In this document: one piece after another, positions 23,005-26,385 of the stretch
Position numbering within the stretch: position 1 is the stretch's first letter
How the letters are laid out: the number at the start of each line of letters is the position of its first letter
Virus record (IMG/VR): IMGVR_UViG_3300008107_000765
Coordinates: 1 to 26,385 of that record
DNA from: a virus
Direction: 5' to 3' (one strand)
Length of the DNA: 26,385 nt
The notes under the pieces: model-generated
Databases searched by the model: none
What the model saw: the letters and a program-made list of their open reading frames with translations, nothing else
Told to the model about the DNA's origin: nothing
Program-made: the position numbers and the translations under genes

Positions 23005-23226
23005 ATGAATCAGAATTTAATTAATATGTTACGCACATCCGCTGAGGCTGATAGAGCAAAAGCACTTTTAACTTTAGAACTTTTGGGAACTAAAGCAGTT
23101 GGTATTGGTGACCATTCTACAAAAGATTTCTACAATAACGCTGAAGAAGCACTTCAGATGTTAGTAGATTCAGATGATAGGTTGGAAACTATTAACAAAT
23201 ATTTTGCAAATCAAATCAACGGATAA
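23005..23226 (+). CDS. Small helical protein of unknown function, between uvsX and FEN genes
   Basis: A 73-residue protein, mostly helix: NQNLINMLRTSAEADRAKAL, then TLELLGTKAVGIGDHSTKDF, then an acidic segment and KYFANQ. No catalytic or binding motif is seen. Its place 11 bases after uvsX and its single-base overlap with the next start (TAATG) indicate an operon with tight coupling. A recombination or replication accessory is possible, and its position would fit a UvsY-like mediator, but it is half as long as T4 UvsY (137) and shows no sequence likeness I can defend. Confidence 0.75.
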   Translation: MNQNLINMLRTSAEADRAKALLTLELLGTKAVGIGDHSTKDFYNNAEEALQMLVDSDDRLETINKYFANQING

Positions 23227-24269
23227 TGAAAGAACTCTACAAAAAATTACTTGGCGAGGTTGAGAAAGAGCACGAACTCAATCAAAATCGAACTAGAAAT
23301 GGTAGAGTTCTCATCATAGATGGACTCAATACCTTCATCCGTAGTTGGACCACCAATCCCACTATGAATGAGAATGGTGACCATACGGGTGGGGTAGTTG
23401 GTTCATTAAAATCAATAGGTTTTTCTATTCGTCAATTTAATCCAACACGTGTAATTATCATCTTTGATGGTAAGGGTGGTTCTACCAAACGAAAGCAAAT
23501 ATTCGAAGGCTATAAAGCTGATAGAGGTAAGAATCGTTTTAGGGTTAATAGACAATACCCAGAAATGATGACTCAAGAAGATGAGCAAGTTTCTATGAAA
23601 CGTCAATTCGTTTGGTTAGCAGATACTTTAGATTATCTTCCAATAACAACAATGATATACGATGGTATAGAAGCCGATGATACAATTGGTTATGTAGCAA
23701 AGCATGTCTTAAAGGAAGGTGAGGAATGTGTGATAGTATCAACTGATAAAGATTTCTTACAATTGGTAGATGATAAGACGAAAGTTTATTCGCCAACCAA
23801 AAAGAAATTTTATGATAGAGAGTTGGTAAAAGAAGAGTGGGGAATTTACCCACAAAATCTTTTACTATTCAGAACATTAGATGGTGATAATTCTGATAAC
23901 ATTCCTGGTGTTAAAGGATGTGGTTTAAAAACTGTACTAAAAAGATTTCCTGAAATTTCTGAAGATAGGTATGTGGAATTTGATGAATTTTTTCAATTAT
24001 GTGAAGATAGAAAATCAGAATCAAAGATTTATAATGATATATTAAATCAAAAAGATTTGGTTTTACGAAACAAAGAATTGATGCAATTAGCAGACCCAAA
24101 TATATCTGGTTCAGAAAAAATGAAAATTTTAGATAGGTTTAATGAACCAAACAAACCCTTTGATAAGATGGATTTCCTACGGGTTGGGATGAAATATAAA
24201 ATCCTTCAAAATTGGAACGATATAAACGATTGGCTTAAATCAACATTCGGTTCTATCGTTGTAAAATAA
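23226..24269 (+). CDS. 5'-3' exonuclease / RNase H of FEN-1 type
   Basis: A 347-residue protein of the T4 RNase H / 5'-nuclease family, which removes RNA primers and flaps from Okazaki fragments. The metal-binding acids appear in order: LIIDGLNTF (Asp32), a VIIIFDGKGGSTKRKQIFEG segment, YDGIEADDTIGY, VSTDKDFLQLV and the helix-hairpin-helix LDGDNSDNIPGVKGCGLKT. The C-terminal ~70 residues are helical and basic. The ATG overlaps the upstream stop by one base (TAATG). T4 RNase H has 305 residues; the extra ~25 N-terminal residues here are Lys/Glu-rich. The next gene has its own promoter. Confidence 0.9.
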   Translation: MKELYKKLLGEVEKEHELNQNRTRNGRVLIIDGLNTFIRSWTTNPTMNENGDHTGGVVGSLKSIGFSIRQFNPTRVIIIFDGKGGSTKRKQIFEGYKADRGKNRFRVNRQYPEMMTQEDEQVSMKRQFVWLADTLDYLPITTMIYDGIEADDTIGYVAKHVLKEGEECVIVSTDKDFLQLVDDKTKVYSPTKKKFYDRELVKEEWGIYPQNLLLFRTLDGDNSDNIPGVKGCGLKTVLKRFPEISEDRYVEFDEFFQLCEDRKSESKIYNDILNQKDLVLRNKELMQLADPNISGSEKMKILDRFNEPNKPFDKMDFLRVGMKYKILQNWNDINDWLKSTFGSIVVK

Positions 24270-24270
24270 A

Positions 24271-24302
24271 TTTGTATAATTCGTACAAATTTCGTATCTT
24301 TG
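24271..24302 (+). promoter_or_regulatory. Bacteroidota-type promoter for helicase gene
   Basis: TTTG at 24271-24274, 20-base spacer, TATCTTTG at 24295-24302, preceded by TTCG. It lies directly after the FEN stop; transcription should begin near 24309, about 12 bases before the helicase ATG at 24321. Confidence 0.8.
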
Positions 24303-24320
24303 TAAACTTACAATAACTAA

Positions 24321-25709
24321 ATGAATTCACAAGACACATTATCTAAATATGGGCAATCTTTTCAAACAAAGGTAATATCTGCGTTATTAACAGATGTTAA
24401 ACTTATGGATACATTGAGTGAAATAATCCATAAGAAATTTTTTGAATCGGAAGCAAATAAATGGATAATTGGTGAAGTAAAAAGTTATTACGAAGAATAT
24501 AAAAAAGCACCAACGTTAGATGTATTCAAAGTACAACTATCGAAGCTAGACAATTCATCAATTACTAAAACAATAGTAGAGCAGCTCAGAACAATATATA
24601 CCCAAGTTGGAAAAGAAGATTTGGATTATGTAAAAAATGAGTTTGCATCTTTTTGTAGAAACCAAAATCTAAAAGAAGTAATTGTACAATCAGTTGATTT
24701 ACTAAAAGCTGGAAACTACGATAAAATCAAAGAGCTTGTTGATAAAGCTATGAAAGTTGGAGTTGAAAGTGATTTAGGACATGATTACATTTTGGATTAT
24801 ATAAGTAGGGTTGATGAAATTGATAGAAGCACAGTTGCAACTGATTGGGAATGTGTTAATGAACTAATGGATGGTGGTTTAGGACCAGGCGAATTGGGAG
24901 TTGTTGTAGCACCATCTGGTGTTGGTAAGACTTGGGTTTTGGCAGCATTAGGGGCAGCAGCTGTTAAAGCTGGTAAGAGTGTTGTACACTATACATTAGA
25001 ACTATCCGAACACTATGTAGGCCAAAGATATGATACCATATTTTCTGGCGTACCATCTGCTGATTTAAAAGATAATAAAGATGAGGTATTGGAAAAAATT
25101 AAAAGATTAAAAGGTAAACTTTTAATTAAATATTTTCCACCAAAAGGAGTTTCATCTAAAAAGATTGAAGCTCACTTAGAAAAGATGATAGCAGCAGGTA
25201 ATAAACCTGATTTGATTATCGTTGATTACGCTGACCTTCTTCTTTCACATTCAAATAAATCAGACTCAACTTATGGTGAGCAAGGTGGTGTTTATATAGA
25301 CCTAAGAGGTATGGGTGGTGAATTGGGAATACCAATTTGGACAGCATCACAAACAAATCGTTCCGCAATCGATTCTGAAGTTATTGAGGCGGATAAAATC
25401 GCAGACTCATATGCAAAAGTAATGAACGCAGATTTCATTATGAGTATTAGTAGAAAATCAAAAGATAAGTTAAATAATACTGCTAGATTCCACATTATGA
25501 AGAATCGTTTTGGACCAGATGGGATTACATTCCCAGCCAAAATGGATACTAATAAAGGAATGATAGAAGTGTTCCAAGCAAATTCTTCTGATGGTATTAT
25601 AACTCAAAAACAAAGTGCTAATGGGGTTGAGATGGAAAGACAATTATTACACAAAAAATATGTGGAAAATATGCCATCAACTGGTGGTGTAAAAAAGGTT
25701 TCGTTTTAA
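24321..25709 (+). CDS. Replicative DNA helicase, gp41/DnaB-like
   Basis: A 462-residue protein close in length to T4 gp41 (475). The N-terminal ~150 residues are helical, as in DnaB-type primase-contact domains. The C-terminal RecA-like core has Walker A APSGVGKT (197-204), HYTLELSEHYVGQRYD, Walker B LIIVDYADLL (298-307), IPIWTASQTNRSA and a KNRFGPDG segment (the Arg finger region). It unwinds DNA ahead of the replication fork as a hexamer. The Walker B has Asp-Tyr where many DnaB proteins have Asp-Tyr-Leu-Gln, a normal variation in phages. It is transcribed from its own host-type promoter. The next start, at 25728, is 18 bases after its stop. Confidence 0.92.
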   Translation: MNSQDTLSKYGQSFQTKVISALLTDVKLMDTLSEIIHKKFFESEANKWIIGEVKSYYEEYKKAPTLDVFKVQLSKLDNSSITKTIVEQLRTIYTQVGKEDLDYVKNEFASFCRNQNLKEVIVQSVDLLKAGNYDKIKELVDKAMKVGVESDLGHDYILDYISRVDEIDRSTVATDWECVNELMDGGLGPGELGVVVAPSGVGKTWVLAALGAAAVKAGKSVVHYTLELSEHYVGQRYDTIFSGVPSADLKDNKDEVLEKIKRLKGKLLIKYFPPKGVSSKKIEAHLEKMIAAGNKPDLIIVDYADLLLSHSNKSDSTYGEQGGVYIDLRGMGGELGIPIWTASQTNRSAIDSEVIEADKIADSYAKVMNADFIMSISRKSKDKLNNTARFHIMKNRFGPDGITFPAKMDTNKGMIEVFQANSSDGIITQKQSANGVEMERQLLHKKYVENMPSTGGVKKVSF

Positions 25710-25727
25710 ATTAAAAAAAATACAATT

Positions 25728-25895
25728 ATGAAAAGTCAAGAATTATTTGAACAAATGAAAGCCCTTTTTGAAACTTTCGAAAAGGAGCACAATGGAGCAA
25801 CTAAAGCTGCAAAAGGCAGAGCTAGAAAAGCAATCGGTGAATTGAAAAAATTAGTAACTGATTACAAAAAAGCTTCTGTTGAAGAAAACAAGTAA
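25728..25895 (+). CDS. Histone H1-like protein of the Hc1 type
   Basis: A 55-residue, basic, wholly helical protein. The pattern is LFEQMKALFETFEKEH, then NGATKAAKGRARKAIGELKK, LVTDYKKA, as in the small Hc1-type histone-like proteins common in Bacteroidota, where a two-helix repeat with Gly-Arg-Ala-Arg-Lys binds DNA. Expected role: nonspecific DNA binding, whether to host or phage DNA. It follows the helicase gene by 18 bases and is closed by a strong hairpin that begins at its stop codon. Short length and Lys/Arg clusters are typical of the family. Function on phage DNA, such as packaging or replication control, is inferred. It might have been captured from the host. Confidence 0.75.
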   Translation: MKSQELFEQMKALFETFEKEHNGATKAAKGRARKAIGELKKLVTDYKKASVEENK

Positions 25896-25935
25896 AGTAG
25901 TATGGGGGGAGTTCGCTTCCCCCACTTTACTATTT
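25891..25935 (+). terminator. Strong hairpin terminator with UUCG loop
   Basis: TGGGGGGAG (25903-25911) pairs with CTTCCCCCA (25916-25924), one G-U, around a TTCG loop. AGTAAAG (25891-25897) pairs with CTTTACT (25925-25931) below a 5-base bulge. The T run after it is weak (ATTTG), so termination or mRNA end protection are both possible. Confidence 0.75.
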
Positions 25936-26041
25936 GATACACAAAAAACATTAAAATAAACTTATACATATATCCTTATATAATGGCAAAAAAAACTTTT
26001 CAAAAAGTTCTGCATTTCCATTTTCTTTTGGAGAGTTGATT

Positions 26042-26049
26042 GTATTTAT
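26042..26049 (+). promoter_or_regulatory. Putative phage promoter box TATTTATT upstream of nrdB
   Basis: GTATTTATT ends 30 bases before the nrdB start. The 25936-26079 interval otherwise shows only AT-rich DNA. It is the weakest of the eight copies in spacing. Confidence 0.35.
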
Positions 26050-26079
26050 TTAAACCAAAACATCTAATAGGATTACAAT

Positions 26080-26385
26080 ATGAGCAAATTATTTACCGAA
26101 AGAATTCCCTTTAAACCATTTGAATACCCAGACTACTATAATGAAGGTTGGTTGAAACAAATGCAAGCATTTTGGTTACATACCGAAATACCAATGCAAG
26201 GTGATGTAAAGGATTGGAATGAAAATTTAACAAAAGAAGAGAAGCACTTAGTAGGTAACATCCTATTGGGTTTTGCTCAAACCGAATGTGCAGTATCGGA
26301 TTATTGGACTGGTATGGTTACCAAATGGTTTCCAAAGCATGAGATTAGACAAATGGCAATGGCATTTGGTTCTCAAGAAACAATA
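26080..26385 (+). CDS. nrdB: Ribonucleotide reductase class I small (beta) subunit, 5' part
   Basis: The first 102 residues are present and the gene runs off the window. The sequence begins SKLFTERIPFKPFEYPDY, then a helix with Trp-Leu-His-Thr-Glu, EKHLVGNILLGFAQTECAVS and IRQMAMAFGSQE, matching the class I NrdB helical fold and its iron ligands: the Glu in FAQTE and downstream residues not reached. It makes, with NrdA, deoxynucleotides for phage DNA synthesis. Typical T4-like phages carry nrdA and nrdB in the replication region. The ATG at 26080 follows ATTACAAT and has no SD. The iron and Tyr-radical residues past the window edge cannot be checked. Confidence 0.9.
   Translation, partial: MSKLFTERIPFKPFEYPDYYNEGWLKQMQAFWLHTEIPMQGDVKDWNENLTKEEKHLVGNILLGFAQTECAVSDYWTGMVTKWFPKHEIRQMAMAFGSQETI

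Noticed and set aside
25983-26039. 18-codon frame ATGGCAAAAAAAACT... before nrdB
   Set aside because: Too short, with no SD, coupled gene or recognisable product.
1-26385. CRISPR arrays, insertion sequences, integrase, tRNA genes and attachment sites
   Set aside because: No repeat-spacer series, transposase, inverted-repeat ends, integrase or cloverleaf tRNA other than the tmRNA tRNA-like part was seen.

Overview
The window looks like part of the genome of a T4-like tailed phage with a contractile tail (myovirus) infecting a Bacteroidota host. Three things support this. (1) The tail genes are T4-like: tail sheath end, gp19-like tube, gp26-like baseplate hub chaperone, a long tape measure, and baseplate proteins. 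The replication genes are T4-like too: gp32-like ssDNA-binding protein, UvsX, RNase H/FEN, gp41-like helicase and NrdB. (2) Five intergenic promoters fit the Bacteroidota pattern TTTG-N20-TAnnTTTG exactly. (3) The DNA is very AT-rich, most starts lack a Shine-Dalgarno sequence, and there is a small protein like the Hc1 histone family common in Bacteroidota.

Layout. 1-9987 is the tail and baseplate block, all on the + strand: sheath (3' end only), tube, gp26-like protein with an out-of-frame continuation, a small helical protein, tape measure, a baseplate/tube-adaptor protein, a LysM-like gpX/gp53-type protein, a large hub-like baseplate protein and a small unknown protein. 9938-10957 is a lone minus-strand glycosyltransferase converging on that block. 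11038-14343 holds a beta-rich virion protein, a complete phage-encoded tmRNA (ssrA) with its own promoter, a GT2 glycosyltransferase, and a compact divergent family-A DNA polymerase. 14380-19118 holds a signal-peptide nuclease of the DNA/RNA non-specific (NUC1) family, a 1217-residue multidomain protein with internal repeats, a ParB-like motif and a possible nuclease-like C-terminus, and a small unknown protein. 19179-20764 is a probable lysis cassette: GH19 endolysin, L,D-transpeptidase-like protein and a 47-residue one-pass membrane protein. 20797-26385 is a terminator, tandem host-type promoters, then gp32, uvsX, a small gene, FEN/RNase H, another promoter, gp41-like helicase, the Hc1-like histone, a strong hairpin, and the start of nrdB.

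Two kinds of control signal can be read. The five host-type promoters precede tmRNA, polymerase, gp32 (two) and helicase, i.e. early or middle functions. A second motif, TATTTAT[A/T], lies mostly 20-30 bases before the start codons of eight genes, many of them late or structural, and is proposed as a phage promoter box. The items most worth a second look are the probable programmed frameshift at 1769-1775, the tmRNA, the 1217-residue multidomain protein, the divergent polymerase and the phage Hc1-like histone.
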